From assembly GCF_000172635.2 (NCBI RefSeq), contig NC_018632.1:4278001-4342000 (forward strand): 64,000 nt of DNA, written 5' to 3'. Every line of letters starts with the position of its first letter. Position 1 is the stretch's first letter. Under the pieces are notes generated by a model, which was given only the letters and a program-made list of their open reading frames with translations, was not told the DNA's origin and searched no databases. The position numbers and the translations under genes are program-made. The DNA comes from Alteromonas macleodii ATCC 27126 (GTDB taxonomy: Bacteria; Pseudomonadota; Gammaproteobacteria; Enterobacterales; Alteromonadaceae). This document shows positions 53,016 through 62,482 of this stretch, one piece after another.

Positions 53016-55988
53016 GTGAGCTATCAGTCAGAACAACAATTAGAAGATAACTTTATTGCTCAGTTGCAGCAGCAAGACTATGAGCGCATTCAACTAAACG
53101 ATGCGCAGGCTTTAAAGGATAACCTGCGCAAGCAATTATCTGCGCTAAACAAGCTAGAGATAAGCGAAACCGAGTTTAGGCAGGTACGCAACGCCTTAAT
53201 AAAGGGCAATGTGTTTGATAAGGCAAAGCTTCTGCGAGACCGCATTAGCATAACCCGTGATGATGGTAGCACCGCATACATTCGTTTTTTGGCCGACAGC
53301 CATGAAGAGAATATCTTACAGGTAACTAATCAGGTTACTATTAAAGGCAGGTACAAAAACCGCTATGACGTAACGGTGTTGGTTAATGGCTTACCGCTGA
53401 TTCAAATTGAGTTAAAGCGCCGGGGCCTTGAACTTAAAGAGGCCTTTAACCAAGTAAATCGCTACCAACGACATTCTTACTGGGCTGAAGATGGCATTTT
53501 TCAGTTTGTGCAGATATTTGTCATCTCTAATGGTGTGAACACTAAGTATTACGCCAACTTCCCAAGTAATCGCAAGCCCAGCTTCAAACAGACCTTTTAT
53601 TGGGCGGATGTCGATAACCACCGTTATGCAAAACTAGATCAGTTCACATCGCAGTTTTTAACCCAAAAGCACATAACCGATATGATCACCAAGTATGTGG
53701 TGATTAACGAAACTGATCGTATGCTGATGGTAATGCGCCCATACCAAATTTACGCTACAGAGGCGATTATTGCTCGGGTAGGTGAACGAGCAGCATTACC
53801 TCAAGAACGCCAAATAACCGAAGATTTAAATGGCTATATTTGGCACACCACTGGCTCAGGAAAAACGTTAACCTCGTTTAAAACTGCGCAGTTACTCACT
53901 ACAGACCCAAGTATTGACCGAGTTGTGTTCGTGGTAGACCGTAAAGATTTGGATTACCAAACAGCCAAGGAGTTTAATAACTTCAAAAAAGGCTGTGTGG
54001 ATGGCACAGACAAAACCAATATCTTGGTAAAGCAATTTTTGGGTAAAGAAGTTTATTACATTGAAGAAGATGGCGTGCGTAAGTCCGCTAGCCAAAACGA
54101 TGGTGGTAAGCTTAACGAGCTGCGCAATGAAAAACTGATAGTAACCACCATACAGAAGCTTAACCATGCGATTAGCCGCAAGCGTTATAAAGCGCAAATG
54201 GAGCGTGTGCGAGAGCAGAACATCGTCTTTATTTTTGATGAATGTCATCGTAGCCAATTTGGTGAAACCCATCACCGCATTTGTGACTTCTTTACTAACC
54301 ACCAAATGTTTGGCTTTACGGGTACGCCTATTATGGCGAAAAACGCTATTTCTAAGTCTGGTCGAAAGTACACAACAACCGATTTATTTCATAAAGCGCT
54401 ACACAAATACACCATTGTAGATGCTATTAAGGATGAAAACGTTTTACGATTTGGCGTGGAATATGTGGGCCGCTACAGGAAAAAAGACAGCGCCAACGAA
54501 GTAGACATCGAAGTTCAAAACATTGATACCAAGGAGTTAATGGAATCTGACGCACGTCTGGAAAAGATTGTAGATTACATTATCGAGCAACATGGTCGTA
54601 AAACACACTCCAAAAGCTTCACGAGTATGTTCTGTGTTTCTAGTGTGCCTGCCTTAACTAAATACTATGAGCTGTTTGCTAAGAAAAAAGCTGAGGGCCA
54701 ACACGACTTACGTATAGCCACGATATTTTCTTATAGCGATAACGAGGAAGACCCCGATGCAGACGGTGTATTTGACTTTACCGAGCTAACGCAAAAAGAG
54801 AGTTCTGCCGTAGCCGAAATGCCTGCCCAATATACCCACAGTCGCGACAAGCTAGAAAGCTACATAGGTGATTACAATGCTATGTTTGGCTGTAACTACA
54901 CTACCAAAGACAGCGAGTCATACTACAACTATTACAATGACATCTCTAAAAAGGTTCGTGAACGTAAAATTGACTTGTTGCTAGTGGTGAACATGTTCTT
55001 AACCGGGTTTGATAGTAAAACCCTGAACACTCTATTTGTTGATAAAAATCTAAAGTTCCACGGCTTAGTGCAAGCGTATTCGCGCACAAACCGAATTCTT
55101 AACGAGCAAAAATCGCAAGGTAACATTGTTTGTTTCCGTAATTTAAAGAAGCGTACCGATGAAGCTTTAGCGCTATTTTCAAATAAAGACGCGAAAGATA
55201 CGGTCATCATGCCGCCCTACAGTGAGTTCGTTAAGCTATTTAAAGAGGCACTGCAAAAGCTTGAAGCCATTGCCCCAGATGTAGACAGCGTAGATGATTT
55301 AGTTGATGAAGATGCAGAGCTAGAGTTTATAAAAGCATTTCGTGAGTTAATGCGTTTGCGTAACGTATTATCGACCTTTGCAGACTTTGATTTTGATGAC
55401 ATTGGTATAGAAGAACAAACATTCGAAGACTACAAGAGTAAATACCTAGACCTGTACGACAAGGTGAAAACAAATACTGGCGGCGATAAGGAATCTATTC
55501 TAGAAGAGGTTGATTTTGAGCTAGAGCTGCTCGCTATGGACGTGATAAACGTTACATACATTCTAAACCTTCTTGCCAAGCTCAAAGAAGCCGAAAACGA
55601 AGAGCAGTACCAATATCAGTATAAAGCACTAATGCAGGCCGTTGGAGGCGACCCAGAGCTGCGTAGCAAACAAGAATTGATTGATAAATTTATAAAAGAA
55701 AACCTACCAGACGTGAAAAACGCCGAGGACGTCGGTGAAGCATTTAGCGCATATTGGGAAGTCGAGAAAGATAAAGCAATTAAACAACTAGCCACTGAAG
55801 AAGACCTAGATGAAGAAGCCGTAATTGATGTTGTCGAACGGATTGAATATACCAGTCAGGAACCGCTACGCGAAGACGTAGTTAAAACAATGAAAAAACC
55901 ACCTAGCGTGCTACAGCGCCGCAAGGTAATACCGCGAATTGCCGATAAATTTAAACAGTTTGTAGATACGTTTTATAAGGGAATTTAG
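53016..55988 (+). CDS. hsdR: Type I restriction endonuclease subunit HsdR
   Basis: The 990-residue motor/nuclease has a PD-(D/E)XK domain (YDVTVLVNG, then IQIELKRRG: Asp118, Glu132, Lys134). Helicase Walker A is at about 278-286 (HTTGSGKTLTSF), the DECH box at 408-411 and motif III TGTPI near 429. The C-terminal part is acidic and helical, for binding HsdM/S. GTG start with AAGGAA ahead. All motifs are intact, so the system should be active. Confidence 0.95.
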   Translation: MSYQSEQQLEDNFIAQLQQQDYERIQLNDAQALKDNLRKQLSALNKLEISETEFRQVRNALIKGNVFDKAKLLRDRISITRDDGSTAYIRFLADSHEENILQVTNQVTIKGRYKNRYDVTVLVNGLPLIQIELKRRGLELKEAFNQVNRYQRHSYWAEDGIFQFVQIFVISNGVNTKYYANFPSNRKPSFKQTFYWADVDNHRYAKLDQFTSQFLTQKHITDMITKYVVINETDRMLMVMRPYQIYATEAIIARVGERAALPQERQITEDLNGYIWHTTGSGKTLTSFKTAQLLTTDPSIDRVVFVVDRKDLDYQTAKEFNNFKKGCVDGTDKTNILVKQFLGKEVYYIEEDGVRKSASQNDGGKLNELRNEKLIVTTIQKLNHAISRKRYKAQMERVREQNIVFIFDECHRSQFGETHHRICDFFTNHQMFGFTGTPIMAKNAISKSGRKYTTTDLFHKALHKYTIVDAIKDENVLRFGVEYVGRYRKKDSANEVDIEVQNIDTKELMESDARLEKIVDYIIEQHGRKTHSKSFTSMFCVSSVPALTKYYELFAKKKAEGQHDLRIATIFSYSDNEEDPDADGVFDFTELTQKESSAVAEMPAQYTHSRDKLESYIGDYNAMFGCNYTTKDSESYYNYYNDISKKVRERKIDLLLVVNMFLTGFDSKTLNTLFVDKNLKFHGLVQAYSRTNRILNEQKSQGNIVCFRNLKKRTDEALALFSNKDAKDTVIMPPYSEFVKLFKEALQKLEAIAPDVDSVDDLVDEDAELEFIKAFRELMRLRNVLSTFADFDFDDIGIEEQTFEDYKSKYLDLYDKVKTNTGGDKESILEEVDFELELLAMDVINVTYILNLLAKLKEAENEEQYQYQYKALMQAVGGDPELRSKQELIDKFIKENLPDVKNAEDVGEAFSAYWEVEKDKAIKQLATEEDLDEEAVIDVVERIEYTSQEPLREDVVKTMKKPPSVLQRRKVIPRIADKFKQFVDTFYKGI

Positions 55989-56037
55989 CCATACTAACTT
56001 TGGCCCAACGTTAAAAAGCTAGTAAAGGGAATTATTT

Positions 56038-57321
56038 ATGTCGAACACACTGGCTCAGAGCGTCGCACAGCAAATTTACAAAAAGAATTATCAAAGCTGC
56101 CTCGCTCTGCCTAATAATGATGGGCCCAAAGCATTAAAGTTGTTGCTAGAGGAATTTATGGCGTTGACTCAACCCCGGAAGCACGCCATTTTAAAATGGA
56201 ACCTTAATGCAATTACATGCAACTATCCCGCTAACTTACTACAAAGCATTTGGTGGAATTCTCCGCAGGGTGCTGAAGCGCTTCCGACTGATCTTGAAAG
56301 TTTGTCTGACACAAAACTTTGCGTTGGGAGTGCCGATGGCTTCACTCCCCTGTCTAAAGTTGAGATACGACGTCAGGTTGTCGATATCTTATGTTCCGAG
56401 CTAATGCCTATAATTGAAGATGACTACATTAAAAAAGCACAAATAGACCTAGGCTATGTGCATATTAAGCATGAAGAGCTTAAAGAGACATTTGACTCGT
56501 TGATCAACCTCACATCTACCTATAAGGGGTCTCGACGGTTTTTAGAGTTTTTAAACTTCACATCAAAAATAAAGAATTACTCTGCTTTTAATGTCGCTTT
56601 AATTCATGCCCAGAATCCAAATGTAGAATACGTGGCTACGAGCAATGACTGGGAGAGACGGCATAAGAGAAAAATTAAGGCTAATGCAAAGCCGATAGTT
56701 ATCTTAGCCCCTTTCCATCCTATTTTAATGGTATTCGATGTCAACGACACCGACGGAGCTCCATTACCAAATCGATGCTTTTCAGCATTCTGGGCAGAAG
56801 GATACGAGCCTTACGAAGAATTAGAAACGCTAGTTGATTACTTGGGCAAGGAAGGCGTAAAGGTTACCTATAAAGAGCTCCCAAAAAACTTGGCTGGCTG
56901 TATTGCTAGAAATATAGGTAAGACGCCTGAGTACTCAATGAAGATAAATAAGAATCATACAATAGCGGTTAGATTCGCAACTGTTATTCATGAAATAGGA
57001 CATTGGCTGTGCGGCCATCTTGGCGAAGCCAAAGGCGTGCCTAACCGCGATCATCTCGATCTAACACAAAAAGAGTTTGAAGCAGAGTCCATTTCTTATG
57101 TGGTTTGCAAAAGGTTTGGCATTCGAAGCAACTCAGAAGAATATTTAGCAGATTACGTAGATCGGCAGTCATTAATACCTTCTGAAGTATCAGTGGACTT
57201 GATTTTAAAAGCTGCGTCAAAAATCGAAACGCTCATCAAATCAGGCCCTAGCAAAAAAGAGCGCTCCTCGAACAAAATCAAGAAGGCAGCTCAGTTGGGG
57301 TTTGAACTAGTGCCCTTTTGA
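56038..57321 (+). CDS. ArdC-like protein with ImmA/IrrE-type metallopeptidase
   Basis: The 427-residue protein has an N-terminal helical part and a middle portion like ArdC ssDNA-binding domains (FTSKIKNYSAFNVALIHAQN, then WERRHKRKIKANAKPI). A C-terminal zinc peptidase follows with HEIGH at 318-322 and a third-ligand Glu in QKEFEAESISYVV. ArdC-type proteins protect entering DNA from restriction. This gene follows hsdR after 49 bases on the same strand. It may guard or regulate the restriction system. Alternatively it is a repressor-cleaving peptidase. Function inferred. Confidence 0.75.
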   Translation: MSNTLAQSVAQQIYKKNYQSCLALPNNDGPKALKLLLEEFMALTQPRKHAILKWNLNAITCNYPANLLQSIWWNSPQGAEALPTDLESLSDTKLCVGSADGFTPLSKVEIRRQVVDILCSELMPIIEDDYIKKAQIDLGYVHIKHEELKETFDSLINLTSTYKGSRRFLEFLNFTSKIKNYSAFNVALIHAQNPNVEYVATSNDWERRHKRKIKANAKPIVILAPFHPILMVFDVNDTDGAPLPNRCFSAFWAEGYEPYEELETLVDYLGKEGVKVTYKELPKNLAGCIARNIGKTPEYSMKINKNHTIAVRFATVIHEIGHWLCGHLGEAKGVPNRDHLDLTQKEFEAESISYVVCKRFGIRSNSEEYLADYVDRQSLIPSEVSVDLILKAASKIETLIKSGPSKKERSSNKIKKAAQLGFELVPF

Positions 57322-57438
57322 AAGGAATGAATAGTGACTGCTTTATCGAGAAATAATTCACCAACACAAAAACATGTTTCACTTTCAACTGAGAAAGCTA
57401 GTACGAAGACAACACTTTACATCTAGAGTAAAAAATTA

Positions 57439-58554
57439 ATGAATTTAAAAAATATTAAGCTGACAATCGCAGCATTGACGATCTTTACTATGACAGGGTG
57501 CAATTCAACATCGAACTCGTCAAATATCGACTCTCTTAAAAACCAGCCCGAAATAAATGTTGGCACATCGCTAACCGAATTATCACCTTCTGACAGGAAT
57601 GCTTTTATAGGTTTATTGTTGGCTCGCCTATCTGAAAAAAAGATGGAAGACAACGGTCCTGCATTTGAGTATTTTGATAACAACTATCAAGTCAATTCAG
57701 CAAACGGTCGAGTTGTTGTTAAAATTTCCGCTAACGATGATGGACAGTTAGAACGCTCATTTCAGTCAACCTGCAAGCCCTGTAGCGAAGCTACACTTAC
57801 TCAGGCTAGTACTATTTACGAACAGTTGGGAGAGTGGTACTTAAAATACGGTGAAAAATATTTAAAGTTTGTAAGTGCTTATCGTAAGCAGGAAAGCCTT
57901 GTTACAAACTTAATAGAAACGACAGAAATTAAAGTAATAGACGAGAAAGCCCGCCTCTCGGAAGCTAGCCTTAAAAGGCTGGCTGACTCCATAAAAGTTT
58001 TAAAAGTAATGGAGGGTGAGAAACATAATGTTTTCCAACTCGATGAGCCCACTAATCTTGATATGGCAATGAAAATTGCCTTTCTTAACAGGGCCAACAT
58101 TGGGAAACTCAGCGTTACGTATAAGAACGTGCCAGCAACATTTTATCCGTCAACACTTCCTAACGTGGTAAAAGCTTATGTGGACGAGGTAAAGGTAGAC
58201 CTTTTTCCTCAAAATTTCAGTGCTAGTAACGAAGATCTAGAACTTTATATGGAAGGCAGTAGTCTAGTCGTTTTAAACATGACTCCAGAATTTATAGAGC
58301 TTAAAAACTTATCAATGTACTACGGCGGAAAAATTACAACGTTTGAACCAGAACGTTCATTGCTCCCACCACAATCAGAAAGCATAGAGTTGTTTTCAGA
58401 GCTTCCATACTATTCTAGGTACAATCATAAAAGGCTAGTGAAAATAGAAGACGAGCATGACTCCGTAACTTTTGGGTTTGCAATCAAATACAGCATAAAC
58501 AACGATGAAAAGACACTCTTCCACACAGTGAATTTGCACCAAGAGAGGCTGTAG
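57439..58554 (+). CDS. Predicted lipoprotein of unknown role
   Basis: The 371-residue protein has a lipoprotein signal (MNLKNIKLTIAALTIFTMTGC, with Cys at about 21). The mature part has a helical region (EKKMEDNGPAFEYFDNNY, and SLKRLADSIKVLKVMEG) and a beta-rich C-terminal part. A CKPC motif lies near residue 115. No family is recognised. The next gene is an integral membrane protein on the same strand. The two could act together at the envelope. Confidence 0.55.
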   Translation: MNLKNIKLTIAALTIFTMTGCNSTSNSSNIDSLKNQPEINVGTSLTELSPSDRNAFIGLLLARLSEKKMEDNGPAFEYFDNNYQVNSANGRVVVKISANDDGQLERSFQSTCKPCSEATLTQASTIYEQLGEWYLKYGEKYLKFVSAYRKQESLVTNLIETTEIKVIDEKARLSEASLKRLADSIKVLKVMEGEKHNVFQLDEPTNLDMAMKIAFLNRANIGKLSVTYKNVPATFYPSTLPNVVKAYVDEVKVDLFPQNFSASNEDLELYMEGSSLVVLNMTPEFIELKNLSMYYGGKITTFEPERSLLPPQSESIELFSELPYYSRYNHKRLVKIEDEHDSVTFGFAIKYSINNDEKTLFHTVNLHQERL

Positions 58555-58628
58555 CTTAAAAGCATTAAGGACGCTATGCTTTGTCGTCGTGACTGGATAG
58601 CAGTTTGTACACTGCTTAAGAGTTTAGA

Positions 58629-59282
58629 TTGACCAAGCTTGAATTACTCATAGCTAGCCTAAAGAAGAGCATTATGCATAGGAAGAACATGAAACAGTAT
58701 TTTTCTGAAAAATTTAGTATTTTTGACAAAAACGATATTCTTCCAAGAAAGCAGATAATAGAAGCTATAAAAGTTTTCTCAGCGTGGGCTGTACCCGCCT
58801 TTATATTTGTGCTTTGGGCGGACACTTACTATCCAGATGTAGAGTTTTATAAAAAAGCTATAACTGAGGGCATCGGACCAAATCTATGGAATGCGATTGG
58901 TTCTTTTGGTCTTTTTTCGTTTGGTATAGCCCTTGCCTTTTCACCGTTAAAAACACCATCACTTTTAGCCACTCAGTTACTCTCGAATACCTATGCTATC
59001 GGCTGCCTAACTTTTGGACTTTTGGTTGGACAATGGTGTCTACTTCCCTTTTCAGAATTAGTATGGTGGCAACAGGGGCTATTTGGAGTCACTTCAGTAT
59101 TTTTACTGTTGTTGGTTTTTGTGTACAACCTCTTTGTATGGTATCTGAGTTTTCTGATACACAGTTCTAGAAATCATAAGTCAAAATTTTTAGGTAAGTT
59201 CGAGCAGTTGCATTGGGTTTGGAGAGCGGGGATTGGCACTTTCTTATCTGCTATCTCTCTTGCAGCTTTCTTGAATGCTTAA
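58629..59282 (+). CDS. Integral membrane protein, five helices
   Basis: TTG 58629 has AAGAG 8 bases ahead. ATG 58674 has AGAAGAG ahead and may be the real start. The product has hydrophobic helices at WAVPAFIFVLWADTYY, LWNAIGSFGLFSFGIALAF, YAIGCLTFGLLVGQWCLLPF, GVTSVFLLLLVFVYNLFVW and GTFLSAISLAAFL. No known family. It is convergent with a small leftward gene. Role unknown. Confidence 0.55.
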   Translation: MTKLELLIASLKKSIMHRKNMKQYFSEKFSIFDKNDILPRKQIIEAIKVFSAWAVPAFIFVLWADTYYPDVEFYKKAITEGIGPNLWNAIGSFGLFSFGIALAFSPLKTPSLLATQLLSNTYAIGCLTFGLLVGQWCLLPFSELVWWQQGLFGVTSVFLLLLVFVYNLFVWYLSFLIHSSRNHKSKFLGKFEQLHWVWRAGIGTFLSAISLAAFLNA

Positions 59283-59432
59283 CAAAACATTTGCCATGTT
59301 TAACGCTGTGTTTCCAGCTAGGAGGTTTCGCGAATCGTTATCGAAAAAACTCTTTTGCGCATGCTTCATCTTGGCGTTTTAAATTCTTTTGAGGCGGCGA
59401 AATTGCACGCAGTTATTGGCTGCGTAGGAAAC

Positions 59433-59636
59433 TTAAAGTTGCTCTACTAGAAACCTTCCGTCTTTGATACAACCTACCTCGATAGCACCACATGGGCTAA
59501 AGCGCTTTAGCTTCCCTATTTGCTGTAAAGGCTCATATAAATCATTACCGTCGCGCAAAAGTTCACGTGTAATTTCACCTGAGACAGAGGCTTGCGCTAC
59601 TGTTTCAGCTAGCGAGAAGACGTCTAATTTTTTCAT
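59433..59636 (-). CDS. Small hypothetical protein (67 aa)
   Basis: The ATG at 59636 has a strong AGGAGG site 6 bases ahead. The frame to 59723 is not used. The 67 residues are helical at first (LDVFSLAETVAQASVSGEI), then mixed with GAIEVGCIKDGRFLVEQL. It lies downstream of the membrane protein at 59821 on the same strand. No family assigned. Confidence 0.55.
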   Translation of the reverse strand: MKKLDVFSLAETVAQASVSGEITRELLRDGNDLYEPLQQIGKLKRFSPCGAIEVGCIKDGRFLVEQL

Positions 59637-59820
59637 TCGATACCTCCTACAGACTATTTGAAAATTAAGTGGGAGTGAGAGGCGTAGGTAGCGCTTCAAC
59701 TCCCTGATAATACACAACCTCACTATAATGATAGCTATGATATGTCACAAAGCAAACTACATGCTTCATCAATAATATTGCTCCTTTCTTACAGGGCCTT
59801 GAGAATTTAGACAAGTTCAC

Positions 59821-60729
59821 TCAGAAAGTGGTTGAGTATGAAATACCATAATTAGGCGAAAATGGAGTTAAGAGGGGCTGATCATTAAAGCTTCGGCTGA
59901 ATTCAGCGTATTGAGTTTGTCCACTAAAACCCGAATGATAATACTGACCATTAGACCAATTCGGAGCAAACTCTCCAATAGTACTGTTTAATAACAAACC
60001 AGACTGATAATACTGACCATTAGACCCGTTCGGAGCAAACTCTCCAATAGTACTGCTTAATAACCAACCAGACTGAATTCTCTGTGCTGCAATTTCCCAA
60101 CTAGATTCGTGTGGCCATAAAGAGATAGCCGCGTACTCTTCAGTATTAATTGGCTTTATATACCCGCTTAGTGCAAGTGCCGCTTGATTACCTTCATCCG
60201 CTAGCCTATGAATCTTCTCAATATACTCCTTTTTTGGGTTGCTCAAATTACTATTAGGCACCCTCTCGATATATCTATTGTAAGATTCATCAAAGTTTTG
60301 AATAGTATGGGCTATCTGGCTTTCTTCTATCATCTCGCCATTCTCAACATCGTTTACAAGCGATTCAAGCTCTTTCTTTTGTAATTTAAAATCCGCTAAA
60401 GCAACTCTATTTTTTGTATCATTTACGAGGCCACCACTCTCACTCAAAATAGATGGAAAGGCAAGCCCACAAGTAAATGCGAAAAAGAAGGCCTTCTTTT
60501 TCTGATTTGGGTCAAACGTTGTTAAAACATAAACGCCAACACCAGCCGCCATAGCCCCGCTTACAAATGGCACAGCGACAAGGTTTAATAACTTAATGGC
60601 AGTTAAAGGAAATGTACTTGGCTCATTCCAAGCTGATGCAACTGAAAGCATCCCTCCAACTGCGCCACCAATGAGTATCAAAGAAATCTCCAATGAATGA
60701 TCTAATATTGACCTATCGCCAGTTGTCAT
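59821..60729 (-). CDS. Membrane protein with C-terminal 23-residue repeats
   Basis: The ATG at 60729 has AAGGGAG 7 bases ahead. The 302-residue protein has three hydrophobic helices in its first third (SLEISLILIGGAVGGML, LLNLVAVPFVSGAMAAGVGV, and AFFFAFTCGLAFPSIL). A helical soluble part follows. Near the end are two full copies and one partial copy of the unit GQYYQSGLLLNSTIGEFAPN plus three residues. Tyr/Gly/Ser-rich repeats of this kind are unusual. It lies 130 bases past tnsC on the same strand, so it may be cargo carried by the tns operon. Function unknown. Confidence 0.6.
   Translation of the reverse strand: MTTGDRSILDHSLEISLILIGGAVGGMLSVASAWNEPSTFPLTAIKLLNLVAVPFVSGAMAAGVGVYVLTTFDPNQKKKAFFFAFTCGLAFPSILSESGGLVNDTKNRVALADFKLQKKELESLVNDVENGEMIEESQIAHTIQNFDESYNRYIERVPNSNLSNPKKEYIEKIHRLADEGNQAALALSGYIKPINTEEYAAISLWPHESSWEIAAQRIQSGWLLSSTIGEFAPNGSNGQYYQSGLLLNSTIGEFAPNWSNGQYYHSGFSGQTQYAEFSRSFNDQPLLTPFSPNYGISYSTTF
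59940..60080 (-). repeat. 69-bp coding tandem repeat
   Basis: Two near-identical units, 69 bp apart (TACTGACCATTAGACC at 59942 and 60011), plus a third partial unit. They code for the 23-residue repeat in the neighbouring membrane protein. Confidence 0.75.
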
Positions 60730-60859
60730 GCCAATCTCCCTTTGCTCAATTTTTAGAACCAGAATAGTACAATTATTGACCACCAACAAACATTTGATAA
60801 ACATGATTGGGCCGCTGGATTTAGTAATATGTCACATTATTTTATGATTTCGTGTCTCT

Positions 60860-62482
60860 TTACACTTTAATAATTAAATCCTTTTCAACTAGGCTTTTAT
60901 GCAGCTCAGAAGTCGTTTTAGACTGCGAGTGAATATAACGTAAGTCGTCATGTGCGAGCTTGCTCCACTTTCTAAATGGAACTACTTTACTTTCACTAGT
61001 TGCCTCTTTAGCTCTAATTGACTTTAAGCTTTGCGAACTAGTTTCAATTTGTGCGGCAAGCTTTCTAGCAAGTACGGTATTATCGATATCAGGGTACTCG
61101 TCTTTCAACAGTGCAATTTCTGTAGCATAGTCTTTGAAATCTAACCCGAAGATTTTAAGGAGCGACTTAAGTTCTGTGTCTTCAACTTCGCTAATATTTT
61201 CTTCAAGTTCTTGTTCTACATTTTCGTACAGCTCTTCAACTATACTATCCACATCGACAGTAGGGAGTGTTAAATCAGAGTACTTTTCTATTTCACTGAC
61301 TCTACCTGAGCGGAGCGCATCCAGCATAGGATGAACACTTTTCATTTCTTCTTTGTACACTGTGTCCAACAACGGGATAGTTAACTCTTCAGCTCCAGAA
61401 ACGATTGCTCTTATTTGAGCAATAACAAAGATTTTTACGGTTATATCTAAAATCCCTTGCGATAAAACAAATAAATGGGTGAGGATGTCTTCTGAGGGCT
61501 TTTTTGTACGTTTCTGAACCCACTGGAACCTCCATAAGCGTCTTACAAAACCTCTCCAGCGATCTAAGTCCTTTTCTGTCTTTGAAATACCCCAATGCAT
61601 GCTACCAAAACCAATTTCTCTTCTCGCGCCACGCAAATCCTTCGAAATACCAGTTGCTTTTGGTGTACCTACAACAAGAACAGGAATTCCGAGGGTATTA
61701 GTGAGCTCGGTAAAGAAATTGATCAAAAAGTCACGTTTTTCTTTGGTGTCTTGTAAATGCTGTATTTCGTCAATAACAAGCACGCCTATAGAGTGGTCAA
61801 CTGCTATCTGCTTCATAGCTTGTAATAAGGTTTTCTCACCAATTCTGATTTTCTGAGTGTACCGACGGTGATAAACAGTCCCTAACACTTCATCTACTGC
61901 ATGGAAAAAATTACTGCAAAGACTTGCTAAGTCACCATTAGACGGACATTCAACAAATACGTAAGTGAGTTGTTGGTGCATGTTGTATTTAGGGTGCTCA
62001 ATAAGTTGCGGATAAGTCGAAAGAATCTTCTTTACCGCCGTTGTTTTTCCGCTACCTGAACAGCCTATAAGCGTTGTGCTTTGGACTGAGCGATCTGTTG
62101 TGGGGAAAACGTTAATAGTCGCCTCTTTTCCTTGGGTTTTTAGATAGTTTTCTTGGATAACTTCTTTATCTAGGTTCTTTGCGGGGTTCCGTTTAACATA
62201 GCCGCTACGAATCATAAGCGATAGCTTCTTTTCCAAATTTAAATGACTTGGAAGAGGGTGAAAAAAATCACCATCCATAAGCTTGGCAATAGCGTGAATT
62301 CTTAAATTAGCATGCATATTTAGCTCTGCTTCGCTATGCGCAGGCCTTGATGCAAGAGCCTTTGCGAGAGCAATATCATCAACGCAGATTTGGGGCAACG
62401 CTTCAATAAGCGGATTACCTCGGTATTCAGCTAAGCCCGGGTCGCTATAGCTTGCCGTTACTGATGTTTGAGTAGTTTTCAT
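60860..62482 (-). CDS. tnsC: Tn7 TnsC homologue (AAA+ regulator of transposition)
   Basis: The 540-residue protein has Walker A at about 140-148 (GCSGSGKTT), Walker B near 236 (VLVIDEIQHL), and segments that match Tn7 TnsC (VHPMLDALRSG, KEEMKSVHPML, LSQGILDITVKIFVIAQIRA). TnsC links the target-selection proteins to TnsAB. Its ATG overlaps the tnsB stop (ATGA), so the two are coupled. Length matches Tn7 TnsC (555). Complete. Confidence 0.95.
   Translation of the reverse strand: MKTTQTSVTASYSDPGLAEYRGNPLIEALPQICVDDIALAKALASRPAHSEAELNMHANLRIHAIAKLMDGDFFHPLPSHLNLEKKLSLMIRSGYVKRNPAKNLDKEVIQENYLKTQGKEATINVFPTTDRSVQSTTLIGCSGSGKTTAVKKILSTYPQLIEHPKYNMHQQLTYVFVECPSNGDLASLCSNFFHAVDEVLGTVYHRRYTQKIRIGEKTLLQAMKQIAVDHSIGVLVIDEIQHLQDTKEKRDFLINFFTELTNTLGIPVLVVGTPKATGISKDLRGARREIGFGSMHWGISKTEKDLDRWRGFVRRLWRFQWVQKRTKKPSEDILTHLFVLSQGILDITVKIFVIAQIRAIVSGAEELTIPLLDTVYKEEMKSVHPMLDALRSGRVSEIEKYSDLTLPTVDVDSIVEELYENVEQELEENISEVEDTELKSLLKIFGLDFKDYATEIALLKDEYPDIDNTVLARKLAAQIETSSQSLKSIRAKEATSESKVVPFRKWSKLAHDDLRYIHSQSKTTSELHKSLVEKDLIIKV

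Noticed and set aside
57334..57426. 30-codon frame (GTG start, AAAGGA ahead) between the ArdC-like gene and the lipoprotein gene
   Set aside because: Has a ribosome site but is too short, polar and featureless to call without comparison to relatives.
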